DNA of 64,000 nt from NCBI RefSeq assembly GCF_007990545.2, contig NZ_AP019829.2, forward strand, positions 248,001 through 312,000. Direction: 5' to 3'. How positions within the stretch are numbered: the first letter of the stretch is position 1; the number at the start of each line of letters is the position of its first letter. Under the pieces are notes generated by a model that did not search any database, was not told where the DNA came from, and saw only the letters and a list, made by a program, of their open reading frames with translations. This stretch comes from Leptotrichia wadei (GTDB lineage: Bacteria; Fusobacteriota; Fusobacteriia; Fusobacteriales; Leptotrichiaceae). The translations under genes were made by a program, and so were the position numbers. Shown here piece by piece: positions 28,351-37,665 of this stretch.

Positions 28351-29481
28351 ATGGAAAAAATGGAAAAAAATAATAAAGATGTAAAAGAAAAAAATATAAA
28401 TAATTTAGAAAAAAAACAAGATAAACAGCCTAAAAAAGATAAAGAAATAAAAAATTGTAAATGGAACGACTTAAATTATTTTAACAAATTAAATGTAAAA
28501 AATTATATTGCTACGTTTCTTTTAATAATTATATTTTATTTTGTTTTAAGTTTTACTTTTGATCCAAATGATGCCTTCAGTTATACAAGGGGAATTTATA
28601 TAAGTATCTTAATTTATGTGTTATTTTCAGTAAGTTTAAATATAACAGTCGGACTTATGGGACAACTTAACTTGGGACAAGCTGGATTTATTGCAATTGG
28701 TGGATATTCAGCAGCTTTTATCTCAAAAATATTAGTCCATTATAATTTACCGCCATTTTTACAATTAATCTTAGTATCACTATTTGGTGGATTAGTTGCA
28801 GCTGTATTTGGGCTTTTGGTTGGTGGTAGCACACTTAGGCTAAGAGGAGATTATCTTGCAATTATTACACTTGCCTTTGGAGAAATTGTAAAATATATTA
28901 TTCAAAATTTGGATTTTTTAGGTGGAGCAACTGGACTTAGTGGTATTCCGACACTTTTGAGTTTTTCAAATACATATTTCATCGTAGTTATTTCAATTGT
29001 TATAATTGCAATGGCTATGACTTCACGAAAGGGAAAGGAAGTTTTGTCAATTAGGGAAGATGAAATTGCGGCTGAAAATATTGGAATTGGATTAAATCGT
29101 GTAAAACTTTATGGATTTGCATTTTCAGCATTTTTTGCTGGAGTTGGAGGATCACTGTTTGCACATAATGTGGGAATTTTGACACCTGATAAATTTGGAT
29201 TTTTATTCTCGATAGAAATTCTTGTTATGGTAGTGCTTGGAGGACTTGGAAGTATTACGGGAGCGATTGTTGCTGCGGTAATTTTGACATTATTAAATGA
29301 AAAATTAAGAGATGTTTCACAATTTAGATACTTAGTTTACGCAATTATATTAATTTCATTGATGATTTTCCGTCCAAAGGGAATTTTCGGTACGAAGGAA
29401 TTTACATTTGCAGGAACAAAAAGAAGAATTAAGCGGATTAGAGATCATAAAAATAGTAAAAATGAAAGTGATGAAAATTAA
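28351..29481 (+). CDS. livM: Branched-chain amino-acid ABC transporter permease LivM
   Basis: 376 aa from the ATG at 28351. An unusual charged cytosolic N-terminus of about 50 residues (KEKNINNLEKKQDKQPKK...) precedes the membrane domain. Family motifs include SLNITVGLMGQLNLGQAGFIAIGGYSAA, RLRGDYLAIITLAFGEI and SIREDEIAAENIGIGLNRVKL. The start is uncertain: an in-frame TTG at 28336 abuts the livH stop, GGGAGG at 28342-28347 sits close to ATG 28351 and 12 nt from ATG 28360. Confidence 0.93.
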   Translation: MEKMEKNNKDVKEKNINNLEKKQDKQPKKDKEIKNCKWNDLNYFNKLNVKNYIATFLLIIIFYFVLSFTFDPNDAFSYTRGIYISILIYVLFSVSLNITVGLMGQLNLGQAGFIAIGGYSAAFISKILVHYNLPPFLQLILVSLFGGLVAAVFGLLVGGSTLRLRGDYLAIITLAFGEIVKYIIQNLDFLGGATGLSGIPTLLSFSNTYFIVVISIVIIAMAMTSRKGKEVLSIREDEIAAENIGIGLNRVKLYGFAFSAFFAGVGGSLFAHNVGILTPDKFGFLFSIEILVMVVLGGLGSITGAIVAAVILTLLNEKLRDVSQFRYLVYAIILISLMIFRPKGIFGTKEFTFAGTKRRIKRIRDHKNSKNESDEN

Positions 29482-29533
29482 AATTAAGTATTTTTAATAA
29501 ATAAAAAAAAGAAGTAAAATAGGAGATATAAAT

Positions 29534-30292
29534 ATGTCATTATTAAAAACGACAGATTTGGGAATATCTTTTGGAGGGCTAAGAGCAGTTGATGATGTAA
29601 ATATTGAAATAAAAGAAGGCGAGCTAGTTGGGCTGATTGGACCGAATGGAGCTGGAAAAACAACAATATTTAACTTGCTTACAGGTGTTTATAAACCTAC
29701 AGATGGGGATATTTCTATAAATCAGATTAGTATAAATAAAAAAACTACTCCACAAATAGTTGCTTTAGGAGTTGCCAGAACATTTCAAAATATTAGACTT
29801 TTTAAGGAACTAAGCGTATTAGACAATGTAAAACTGGCATTTAACAACAGTATGAGTTATAATACTTTTGAAGCGATTTTTAGACTTCCTAGATTTTGGA
29901 AGGAAGAAAAGGAAGTGACTGATAAGGCGCTTGATTTACTGGATATTTTTGATATGGCTGAAATGGCGAATATTACTGCTGGAAACTTGTCTTATGGACA
30001 GCAAAGAAAACTGGAAATAGCAAGAGCTTTAGCTACAAATCCTAAATTGCTGCTGCTAGATGAGCCGGCGGCTGGAATGAATCCGAATGAAACGAAGGAA
30101 TTAATGAATACAATTAGCTTTATAAGAAATAAATTTAAAATTGCAATTTTGTTAATTGAACATGATATGGATCTGGTAATGGGAATTTGTGAAAGATTAT
30201 ATGTGCTAAACTTTGGAAGAATCATTGCTTCAGGGCTTCCAGATGAAATTCAGAATAATAAGGAAGTTATCACAGCTTATTTAGGAGAATAA
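29534..30292 (+). CDS. livG: Branched-chain amino-acid ABC transporter ATPase LivG
   Basis: 252 aa. Walker [10 protein letters not shown], signature [15 protein letters not shown], Walker [13 protein letters not shown] and the switch histidine of [11 protein letters not shown] are all intact. The long insert between Walker A and the signature ([24 protein letters not shown]) is typical of LivG. Hydrolyses ATP to power uptake together with LivF. Confidence 0.95.
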   Translation: MSLLKTTDLGISFGGLRAVDDVNIEIKEGELVGLIGPNGAGKTTIFNLLTGVYKPTDGDISINQISINKKTTPQIVALGVARTFQNIRLFKELSVLDNVKLAFNNSMSYNTFEAIFRLPRFWKEEKEVTDKALDLLDIFDMAEMANITAGNLSYGQQRKLEIARALATNPKLLLLDEPAAGMNPNETKELMNTISFIRNKFKIAILLIEHDMDLVMGICERLYVLNFGRIIASGLPDEIQNNKEVITAYLGE

Positions 30293-30340
30293 AATAAATT
30301 TGAGCTGCAAAATTAATAAAATTAGCAAAAAGGAGGAAAT

Positions 30341-31054
30341 GTGAATATTTTAAATGTAAATGACTTAAATGTCTACTATGGCGTAATCCACGCTATAAAA
30401 AACATTTCATTTCAAATAAAAAAAGGTGAAATCGTTTCCCTAATTGGTGCAAATGGAGCTGGAAAAACATCCACACTTCACGCTATTTCAGGGCTTGTAC
30501 CAATAAAATCAGGAGAAATTTCCTTGAGTGGAGAAAATATAACCAATGCTGATGCTTATAAGCTTGTCAGCCGTGGAATGGCACACGTTCCAGAAGGTCG
30601 TAGAATCTTTACAGAGCTGACTGTGCTGGAAAACTTGGAAATGGGAGCATACACAAGAAATGATGTAGATCAAATAAAAAAAGACATGGAGCATATGTTC
30701 TCGCTATTCCCAAGACTTGCTGAACGTAAAAAGCAGTTGGCAGGAACAATGAGTGGAGGAGAACAGCAAATGCTGGCAATGGCAAGAGCCTTAATGTCAA
30801 ATCCTTCGTTATTATTACTGGATGAGCCGTCAATGGGACTAGCGCCGTTATTAGTACAGGAAATCTTCAATATCATTGAAAAAATCAACAAGGAAGAAAA
30901 TGTAACTGTATTGTTGGTAGAACAAAATGCCAATATGGCGCTTTCAATCGCAGATAGAGGATATGTTCTGGAAACTGGAAAAATCATTCTGGAAGGAACA
31001 GGGAAGGAACTGCTTACAAATCCTGAGATTAAGAAGGCCTATTTGGGAGGATAA
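30341..31054 (+). CDS. livF: Branched-chain amino-acid ABC transporter ATPase LivF
   Basis: 237 aa starting at GTG after AAAGGAGGAA. Walker A GANGAGKTS, LivF-specific HVPEGRRIFTELTVLENLEMGAY, signature MSGGEQQMLAMARAL and Walker B LLLLDEPSMGLAP are intact. Last gene of the transporter operon, closed by the bidirectional hairpin at 31161. Confidence 0.95.
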   Translation: MNILNVNDLNVYYGVIHAIKNISFQIKKGEIVSLIGANGAGKTSTLHAISGLVPIKSGEISLSGENITNADAYKLVSRGMAHVPEGRRIFTELTVLENLEMGAYTRNDVDQIKKDMEHMFSLFPRLAERKKQLAGTMSGGEQQMLAMARALMSNPSLLLLDEPSMGLAPLLVQEIFNIIEKINKEENVTVLLVEQNANMALSIADRGYVLETGKIILEGTGKELLTNPEIKKAYLGG

Positions 31055-31160
31055 AAAAGAATATTTGTTTTTAAGAACTGTCTTGAAAAGTTTATGGTTT
31101 TTTTGAGATGGTTTTTATTTTGAAGAATTTTTTTGGAAAGTATGAATTTTGAAAAATAAA

Positions 31161-31182
31161 AAACTGGGAGAAATCCCAGTTT
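31161..31182. terminator. Bidirectional terminator between livF and the dynamin operon
   Basis: AAACTGGGA (31161-31169) pairs perfectly with TCCCAGTTT (31174-31182) around GAAA, with A-rich and T-rich flanks on either side. It separates two convergent transcripts. Confidence 0.8.
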
Positions 31183-31189
31183 AACAAAT

Positions 31190-31489
31190 TTATGATTTAG
31201 AATTATGCTTCCTTATTAATTCTTGTAACGTTTCATCGTAATTTTCCAATACATCTTTCAATAATAATTGATTTAAAATCCCATACATATTTTGGCTTTC
31301 TTTAGTTTGATAATTCATTAATTTTTCATTAGAGACATCTATAATTTCTTGTAACATATTTATTCTTTGATTAATAATTTCTTGCTCTACTATCATTTTA
31401 TCTAATCTCATTAAAATTTTTTTCTCTAAATCTTTTCCTTCTTTTTTAGAGAAAAATAAAAAATTTTCTAACACATTTTTCCTTTCCAC
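31190..31489 (-). CDS. Small coiled-coil protein, third gene of the dynamin-like operon
   Basis: 99 aa, starting at a GTG whose G is shared with the TAG stop of the preceding gene (position 31489), so translation is coupled. The protein is almost entirely charged helix (LEKKILMRLDKMIVEQEIINQRINMLQEIIDV) with no cysteine, no membrane segment and no known motif. A coiled-coil adaptor for the two upstream proteins is the natural inference. No family was recognised. Confidence 0.7.
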   Translation of the reverse strand: MERKNVLENFLFFSKKEGKDLEKKILMRLDKMIVEQEIINQRINMLQEIIDVSNEKLMNYQTKESQNMYGILNQLLLKDVLENYDETLQELIRKHNSKS

Positions 31490-32262
31490 TATGCAAATAT
31501 TTCATCAAATAACTTTACTTCATTAAGTAATTCTACATAACTATTTTTTAGTTGTTGTTTCTCTTTTTCTCCTGTTTTAATACTATTTAAAATTTCATTG
31601 ATTTTTTCAATAGAACGTTTAGTCTCTTCTTCTCTTAGATTCATATAATTTTCTAACTTTTTATCAACTAAATTTTGTTGCTGACTAATAGAACTTTTTA
31701 ATTCATCAAATAGGAATTTATTTGCATTTTTTAAAGTATTTATTGAAAATTCGTTTATTTTTTTCTTTTTTTCTCGTCCCTTCTCCATTTTTAGAATATC
31801 AAGTAATTCGTCATTAGATAATGAATAAGCATCTTTAATTCTATTTGAATAAATTTTATCTAAACTTTTTAAAGTAGATTGTCTATTTAGTTCTAAGCTA
31901 TCAAAAATGTAATCTTCAATTACTTTGTCAAAATTTTCGGTATTATTTTGAGATATTTCGTTTATATCTGTTAAACCGTTTTTTATTTGCGAAAAATACT
32001 TATTTATCTGCTCTTTTGAAATATCATCATATTCTTTCGAAATATTAAGAGAATTTTTAATATAAGTTTGTAGAATTTTATTAATTTTTTTGGTGTCATC
32101 AATAGTAGCATTATCCTTATCATAACTTGGAGTATCACCAATATTAAATATATTTTTAAACCAGTCTACTATTCTTTCACCAATTTTAATTATTTTATCA
32201 ATAGCCTCTGCATTTTCTGTTACATATTCAATTAGATTCTTGATTAAATTGTTTTTTTTCAT
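31489..32262 (-). CDS. Helical/coiled-coil partner protein, second gene of the dynamin-like operon
   Basis: 257 aa. The ATG follows the GTPase stop with no gap. The N-terminal 40 residues (LIEYVTENAEAIDKIIKIGERIVDWFKNIFNIG) form amphipathic helix with aromatic residues, possibly membrane-touching. The rest is charged helix with a likely coiled coil at about 165-245. It has no nucleotide-binding motif. It resembles the helical stalk that in bacterial dynamins is fused to the GTPase, so GTPase and stalk may be split between two genes here. This is inference. Confidence 0.7.
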   Translation of the reverse strand: MKKNNLIKNLIEYVTENAEAIDKIIKIGERIVDWFKNIFNIGDTPSYDKDNATIDDTKKINKILQTYIKNSLNISKEYDDISKEQINKYFSQIKNGLTDINEISQNNTENFDKVIEDYIFDSLELNRQSTLKSLDKIYSNRIKDAYSLSNDELLDILKMEKGREKKKKINEFSINTLKNANKFLFDELKSSISQQQNLVDKKLENYMNLREEETKRSIEKINEILNSIKTGEKEKQQLKNSYVELLNEVKLFDEIFA

Positions 32263-33807
32263 CTATTTAACCTCACTTTCTTCTTCAAATTTGACTTTTC
32301 TAATATTTTTCATAAGTTCATTAAAATTTGTATTTAATTCTTCAAAATCTGTATTAAATGCTTGGGTAATTTCTTTTATCTTTAATTTTAATTTTTCATT
32401 TAAATTTTTTAGATTTTCTTTTTGTTCTTCATTTTGTAAAATTTGTTGTTTTAATTCATTTTCACTCTGCGTAAAACTATTAATATTTCCTTGAATTTTT
32501 TCAATATGTTCATTTTTAAATGTTTCAATTTTATTTTTTAAATAATTGTACCTATTGATAAAATCAATCTTCAAACTTTCATTAAATCCCAAAATTAGTT
32601 TATTTTGAATATTATCTTTCAAAATTTCTATATTAGAATAATTAATTAATCTTCTTTTTATTTGGTCAATATCTTTAGGAGTAAGATTATTTTTATTATA
32701 TAATTTTAATAATTCACGTCTCTCTTGTTTTGACATTTCTTCTATTTTTACTAAATTATCGAGAACATCTTCCAATGAATCAATATCAGTATTTGATGAT
32801 AACTTTATAGCATTTGAATAAAAATATGAACTAACTCCAATTAATTGCTTTTTAGCCATTTCTAAACTTCCATAAAATTGTTTTTCTTTTAAGTGTTTTA
32901 ACCATTCTTCTTGTTGTTGTTCCCAGTCAGCTTGCGAATTCATAATGTCAATTTGCGTTCCCAAGATATATACCTTATCTTTTTTGTCCTGAGCTTTTGT
33001 CAATACTTCTAAAATCGTTGTAATTTCTTCATTTCTCAATGTTTTGGAATTTACACAAATAATTACTGCATTTGCACTGTGAATATATTCAGAAGTAATA
33101 TTTGAACGATATTGTACAGGATCATTTAACCCAGGAGTATCTACTAGACAAACTTGTGGTGGAAGATTTAATTTTTCTACACCAATTTCAATTTCTTTGA
33201 CAAAATAATGCTCTCTAGCATGCGAGGAAGTCCATTTTTTTATTTCATTTTTCATAGAATCTAAATTATCAAATTCTTTAAAAACATCTGATTTTTCTAA
33301 CATTTCACATTCTATTTCTTTTGCTCTTAAGTTATCAAATTCTTCTTTAAAAATAGTTGCATTTGTACTTTTTTGAGCATCATTCCAGATTTTTTTCCAA
33401 TCTTTCTTTGAATAAAATTTTACTGTAATTGAATTTTTGTCTGTTGTTTTTATTTTTGTTAATGTTGCAGTTTCTGGGGTTACATTTGTACTGGCTAAGT
33501 CGTAACCAATCAGAGCATTAATTAATGTTGATTTTCCTGCTTTTACAGCTCCTACAATCGCAATTTGATAGCTTGGATTTTTTGAATCAGAAATATATCT
33601 TGAAATTTCGCTATTTATTTCTTTAAAAAATATATTTTCTTTTAAAGTATTTGAACTTTTAAAATACTCCTTTTCTGATAATTTCTTAAATAATATTTTT
33701 GAACCATTTAATCTTTTTACATATTCGTTAATAGTTTCATTCCAATGAATATTAACTAATTCTTCATTATTGCTTCTAATATACTGTTCTAAATTTAACA
33801 TTTTCAT
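32263..33807 (-). CDS. Dynamin-like large GTPase
   Basis: 514 aa. The GTPase motifs are clear: G1 GAVKAGKS (residues 86-93), a G2-like TPETATLT (about 110-117), G3 DTPGLNDP (from Asp223) and a G4-like TQID (284-287). The long G1-G3 spacing, the KAGKST P-loop and the following helical region (about 380-514, coiled coil from about 425) mark the dynamin family rather than small GTPases. Bacterial dynamin-like proteins remodel membranes, and some act in phage defence (LeoA/LeoBC, called Eleos). There is no transmembrane segment. A good Shine-Dalgarno (AAGGAG) precedes the ATG. First gene of a three-gene coupled operon. Confidence 0.85.
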   Translation of the reverse strand: MKMLNLEQYIRSNNEELVNIHWNETINEYVKRLNGSKILFKKLSEKEYFKSSNTLKENIFFKEINSEISRYISDSKNPSYQIAIVGAVKAGKSTLINALIGYDLASTNVTPETATLTKIKTTDKNSITVKFYSKKDWKKIWNDAQKSTNATIFKEEFDNLRAKEIECEMLEKSDVFKEFDNLDSMKNEIKKWTSSHAREHYFVKEIEIGVEKLNLPPQVCLVDTPGLNDPVQYRSNITSEYIHSANAVIICVNSKTLRNEEITTILEVLTKAQDKKDKVYILGTQIDIMNSQADWEQQQEEWLKHLKEKQFYGSLEMAKKQLIGVSSYFYSNAIKLSSNTDIDSLEDVLDNLVKIEEMSKQERRELLKLYNKNNLTPKDIDQIKRRLINYSNIEILKDNIQNKLILGFNESLKIDFINRYNYLKNKIETFKNEHIEKIQGNINSFTQSENELKQQILQNEEQKENLKNLNEKLKLKIKEITQAFNTDFEELNTNFNELMKNIRKVKFEEESEVK

Positions 33808-33916
33808 ACTTCTCCTTATAATTTTCTATTTTAACTATTTCAAAATCAAATTTTTAAGTTTAGTATTAAAATACATTTAATATAATACGAGTATATCATA
33901 ATAAAATTATATTATG

Positions 33917-33939
33917 TTTTTTTTTTTTTTTTTTTTTTT
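33917..33939. repeat. 23-nt poly-T homopolymer upstream of the dynamin-like operon
   Basis: An uninterrupted run of 23 Ts (poly-A on the coding strand of the minus-strand operon) lies about 110 bp before the GTPase start. It is by far the longest homopolymer in the window. A possible -10 TATTAT lies between it and the gene, which would place the A tract just upstream of the -35 region. Such tracts change length by slippage and often switch expression. The rest of the 385-bp gap is AT-rich and includes the HAD gene promoter. Confidence 0.8.
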
Positions 33940-34090
33940 GTATTAGAATATTAAAATGTAATAAAATAAATATGTAAGTAAAGAAGAAATAAGAAGTAAA
34001 ATTAGAAAATAAAATATTTAAAATGTTTAATTTCAATTTTTTTAGTATTGTGATTTATATTTTTTGTTTGATTTAACATTTTAATCTATA

Positions 34091-34119
34091 TAGACATTTT
34101 TTACTATTTCTTGTATAAT
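34091..34119 (+). promoter_or_regulatory. Sigma-70 promoter of the HAD phosphatase gene
   Basis: -35 TAGACA (34091-34096), 17-bp spacer, perfect -10 TATAAT (34114-34119). Confidence 0.65.
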
Positions 34120-34192
34120 AATTATAGATTAAAAATTGTAGGAGAAAACGAATTAATAAAATTAACATAAATAAAGAAAGCGAGAGGATTTT

Positions 34193-35011
34193 ATGAATTA
34201 TAAATTGATTGCGACTGATATGGATGGGACATTGCTTGATGAGGAGCATGGGATAACAAGCGAAAATATTGAGGCGATTGTGAAAGTTCAAAAGGAAAAG
34301 GGTGTTAAATTTGTGCTTGCGAGCGGTAGACCTAGTTATGCTATGTTTGATTATGCAAAAGAGCTTCAAATGGATAAGTATGAAGGTTATGTTTTGGCAT
34401 TTAACGGTGGAGAATTAATTGATATGAAGACAAATGAAGTGATTTTTCACGAAGGGCTGGATAAACCGGATATTGAAAATGTTTATAAAGTTTCAAAGGA
34501 AATAAATGTTCCGATGATTTTGTATGTTGGAGATACGATTTATGGGACAGAGGCAACAGAAGGAGTAATGTATGAAGCAGATCAATGTAAAATGAAATTC
34601 CAAAAATTTGATTCGCTTGAAGAATTAGAAAAAAAAGGAATTGATAAAACTACAAAATGTATGATTATTGGAACGCCTGAAGAAGTATTAATGGCAGAAA
34701 AACATATGAATAAAGTTCACGGGAATGATTATTTTATCGCTATTTCAAAGCCTATATTCTTGGAAATTGCAAATAAAAATGTGGATAAAGGAAAAACATT
34801 GAAAAAATTGGGAGAAATTGAAAATATAAAACCTGAGGAAATGATTGCAGTTGGTGACAGTGCGAATGACAAGCCTTTATTGGAACTTGTGGGAATGCCT
34901 GTGGCTGTGGAAAATGCTATTCCTGAAATCAAAAGCATCTCTAAATTTATTTCAACTTCAAATGTGGAGCATGGATTAAAAACAGTAATTGAGAAATTTT
35001 TTGAAATATAA
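34193..35011 (+). CDS. Cof-type HAD-superfamily phosphatase (HAD-IIB)
   Basis: 272 aa. HAD motif I DMDGTLLDEE (nucleophile Asp9), motif II LASGRPS, motif III lysine in NKNVDKGKTLK and motif IV GDSANDKPLLE are all visible, and the C2-type cap lies between motifs II and III. These cytosolic enzymes dephosphorylate sugar phosphates, flavin or other small phosphates; the substrate is not predictable. Confidence 0.92.
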   Translation: MNYKLIATDMDGTLLDEEHGITSENIEAIVKVQKEKGVKFVLASGRPSYAMFDYAKELQMDKYEGYVLAFNGGELIDMKTNEVIFHEGLDKPDIENVYKVSKEINVPMILYVGDTIYGTEATEGVMYEADQCKMKFQKFDSLEELEKKGIDKTTKCMIIGTPEEVLMAEKHMNKVHGNDYFIAISKPIFLEIANKNVDKGKTLKKLGEIENIKPEEMIAVGDSANDKPLLELVGMPVAVENAIPEIKSISKFISTSNVEHGLKTVIEKFFEI

Positions 35012-35121
35012 TACTATTTCCATTAGAATAAGAGATTTGTTATAAATTCTGTTCGCCAAGGAGTCTTAATTCTTGTCAGAAATAGATAAAACTTTTTCAA
35101 ATTCAAATGGGATTCAGTGTA
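35012..35121. repeat. MITE-like intergenic repeat, copy 2
   Basis: About 110 bp with imperfect terminal inverted repeats: left TACTATTTCCATTAG (from 35012), right reading TACACTGAATCCCATTTG on the minus strand (ending 35121). It contains a degenerate CAAGGAG-loop-TTCTTG hairpin (35057-35075). It is clearly related to 4360-4446 and more loosely to 39139-39240. Confidence 0.6.
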
Positions 35122-35144
35122 AATAAAAAGGAAAGGAAATTATT

Positions 35145-35969
35145 ATGTTCATAGACATTATTAAAGTATTTATTTTAAGTCTTGTGGAAGGGCTTACAGA
35201 GTTTATACCTGTCAGCAGCACAGGACATATGATCATTGTAGATCAATTTTTGCAATTGTCGAAAAATGAGGAATTTGCAAATGCGTTTAAGATAATTATA
35301 CAGCTAGGGGCAATTTTGTCGGTAGTTGTGTATTACTGGAAAAGAATTTTTCCGTTTGCAAAAGGGCTTAGTCAAAGTCAGCGGATGGATATTGTTCAAA
35401 TGTGGATAAAAATAGTGATTGCAGTACTTCCAGCAGTTGTTTTGGGACTTTTGTTCGATGATGTTATTGATAAAGTGTTGTTTAATTCAGTAGTTGTGGC
35501 AATAACGCTGATTATTTACGGAGTTATACTTATTTGGCTGGAATCTGGCGAAAAAAAGGAAGGTAAAATTACTTCAATTACTCAAATGCCTATAAAAACT
35601 GCAATTGGAGTGGGGCTATTTCAATGCCTTGCGATGATTCCAGGTACTTCAAGATCCGCTGCTACTATTATTGGAGGAGTTTTGCTTGGATTAAATAGGA
35701 TTTTAGCGACAGAATTTTCATTTTTCCTTGCAATTCCGACAATGCTTGGAGCAACACTTTTAAAACTGGTAAAACTGGGAACAGCATTAAGCGGGTATGA
35801 ATGGTTTTTAATTGCATTAGGTTTTGTACTTTCATTTATATTTGCCTATGCCGTTATTAAAGTCTTTATGAGCTATATTAAAAAGCATGATTTCAAGGTA
35901 TTTGGATATTATCGAATCATTCTTGGAATAATTGTACTGGCACTTTATTTTGTAGGAGTTATAAAATAG
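35145..35969 (+). CDS. uppP: Undecaprenyl-diphosphatase
   Basis: 274 aa membrane protein of the BacA/UppP family. Both active-site blocks are present: EGLTEFIPVSSTGHM at residues 15-29 and PGTSRSAATIIGG in the middle. Recycles undecaprenyl diphosphate for peptidoglycan and LPS synthesis, and gives bacitracin tolerance when abundant. hemZ starts at the next base after the stop, so the two are coupled. Confidence 0.95.
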   Translation: MFIDIIKVFILSLVEGLTEFIPVSSTGHMIIVDQFLQLSKNEEFANAFKIIIQLGAILSVVVYYWKRIFPFAKGLSQSQRMDIVQMWIKIVIAVLPAVVLGLLFDDVIDKVLFNSVVVAITLIIYGVILIWLESGEKKEGKITSITQMPIKTAIGVGLFQCLAMIPGTSRSAATIIGGVLLGLNRILATEFSFFLAIPTMLGATLLKLVKLGTALSGYEWFLIALGFVLSFIFAYAVIKVFMSYIKKHDFKVFGYYRIILGIIVLALYFVGVIK

Positions 35970-37502
35970 ATGATAAGAGCAAATATTGAGATTAATCAGA
36001 ATAAACTTGAGGAATTTGTGCGTGTACTTCTGCCTGAAAATTATGGCATTATCTTTGAAAATAGTGAAAATAATGTGGAAATTAATGTAAATTTTGAAAA
36101 GGGTAAAAATGTGGAAAACTTTTCAAAAGATTGTGGAAAACTAGAAAATAATAAAAATAAAAATGCTGAATTAATTACTGTAAATACAGCATTGATTGAC
36201 AAAAATAGTGGCAAAATCTTAAAAAAAGTGACATTTTCACATAAGAAGATAAATGATGAATATTTTGATCAGGCAGAAGTTATGGCAAAGGCCTCATTAA
36301 TGGAATTGTTTGATAAAAAAAATAAATATAAATGGGGAATTTTAATAGGTGTACGTCCTACAAAGATTGTGGGACGATTTTTAAAAATGGGATTGAGTTA
36401 TGATGAAATTGATGAAATATTGGAAAAAATATATTTTGTAAGTGATGAAAAGCGGAAACTTCTGCTAGACATTGTAAAACGTCAAGCACCATATTTAGAC
36501 AAGGAGACAATAGGAATTTATATTGGGATTGCCTTTTGTCCTACAAAATGTTCATACTGCTCATTTCCAGCCTACCTGCTACGTGGAAAATATGCCGAAA
36601 GATATGATGAATATATAGGTTCAATTTATCATGAAATCCGTGAAATTGGGCAATTAACACAGGAACTGGATTTAAAAATTAACACAATTTACATTGGCGG
36701 AGGAACGCCTTCGATTTTAACAGCAAAAGAAATTGACAAACTTTTAAAAACAGTAAAGGAAAATTATAATTTAGATTATTTAAAGGAATTTACATTTGAA
36801 GCTGGAAGAATTGACACGATGGATGAGGAAAAATTATCAGTTATTAAAAATTATGGAGTAAATAAAATCAGCATAAATCCCCAGTCTTTTAATGAAAAGA
36901 CGCTAAAAATCGTAAATCGCTACCATAATAGGGAACAGTTTGACAACGTTTACAAAATTGCTAAAAATCTTGGATTAGAAATAAATATGGACTTGATTTT
37001 GGGACTGCCGCGTGAAAATACAGAAGATATTCTGTATACGATGGACGAAATTTCAAAGTATAACATGGAAAATCTGACAATTCATAATTTGGCAATAAAA
37101 AATGCAAGCCGTCTTAATAAGGAGAATTATGCTCATAAAGATGTGCTGGATTATGGGAAAATTTATGAAAAAATTGGAAATATTACTAAAAATAAAGGGC
37201 TTTTTCCATATTATATGTATCGCCAGAAAAACAGTTTTCAATGGGGAGAAAATCTTGGATATTCATTAAATGGATGTGAGTCGATCTATAATATTGAAAT
37301 GATTGAGGAAAATAAGACAATTATTGGAATTGGGGCTGGGGCGATTACAAAACTTATCTGGTTTGACGAAGAAAAAAATCGATATAATATAAAAAGGCTT
37401 GTAAATCCCAAAGATCCGCTGGTATGGATGAATGAGCTGAAAGATCGGCTGGAACAGAAAAAGTTTGAAATTAAAAGAGTATTTAAAAAAGATTTTCTGT
37501 AA
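35970..37502 (+). CDS. hemZ: Radical SAM coproporphyrinogen dehydrogenase-like HemZ
   Basis: 510 aa. The N-terminal 160 residues contain GVRPTKIVGRFL, typical of HemZ-type proteins. The radical SAM cluster motif is CPTKCSYC (Cys-x3-Cys-x2-Cys), followed by TIYIGGGTPSIL and KISINPQSFNEKTL as in the HemN/HemW/HemZ group. True coproporphyrinogen oxidase activity is often doubtful in this subgroup, and no other heme gene lies nearby. It directly follows uppP. Confidence 0.85.
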   Translation: MIRANIEINQNKLEEFVRVLLPENYGIIFENSENNVEINVNFEKGKNVENFSKDCGKLENNKNKNAELITVNTALIDKNSGKILKKVTFSHKKINDEYFDQAEVMAKASLMELFDKKNKYKWGILIGVRPTKIVGRFLKMGLSYDEIDEILEKIYFVSDEKRKLLLDIVKRQAPYLDKETIGIYIGIAFCPTKCSYCSFPAYLLRGKYAERYDEYIGSIYHEIREIGQLTQELDLKINTIYIGGGTPSILTAKEIDKLLKTVKENYNLDYLKEFTFEAGRIDTMDEEKLSVIKNYGVNKISINPQSFNEKTLKIVNRYHNREQFDNVYKIAKNLGLEINMDLILGLPRENTEDILYTMDEISKYNMENLTIHNLAIKNASRLNKENYAHKDVLDYGKIYEKIGNITKNKGLFPYYMYRQKNSFQWGENLGYSLNGCESIYNIEMIEENKTIIGIGAGAITKLIWFDEEKNRYNIKRLVNPKDPLVWMNELKDRLEQKKFEIKRVFKKDFL

Positions 37503-37665
37503 TAATATTCAAAATTTTAACGATAAATTTATGTTTTAGGAACTGTAAATTAGTTATAATGATTGATAAAACAAAAAATATATGAAAAAAACTATATTAA
37601 TTATATAAAATATATGATAAAATAAAGTGTATAATAAAAGATATGTAAAATAAGGAGGTATTTTG

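Noticed and set aside
33917-33939. Poly-T run as a terminator
   Set aside because: No GC-rich hairpin precedes it on either strand, and it lies upstream, not downstream, of the nearest operon.
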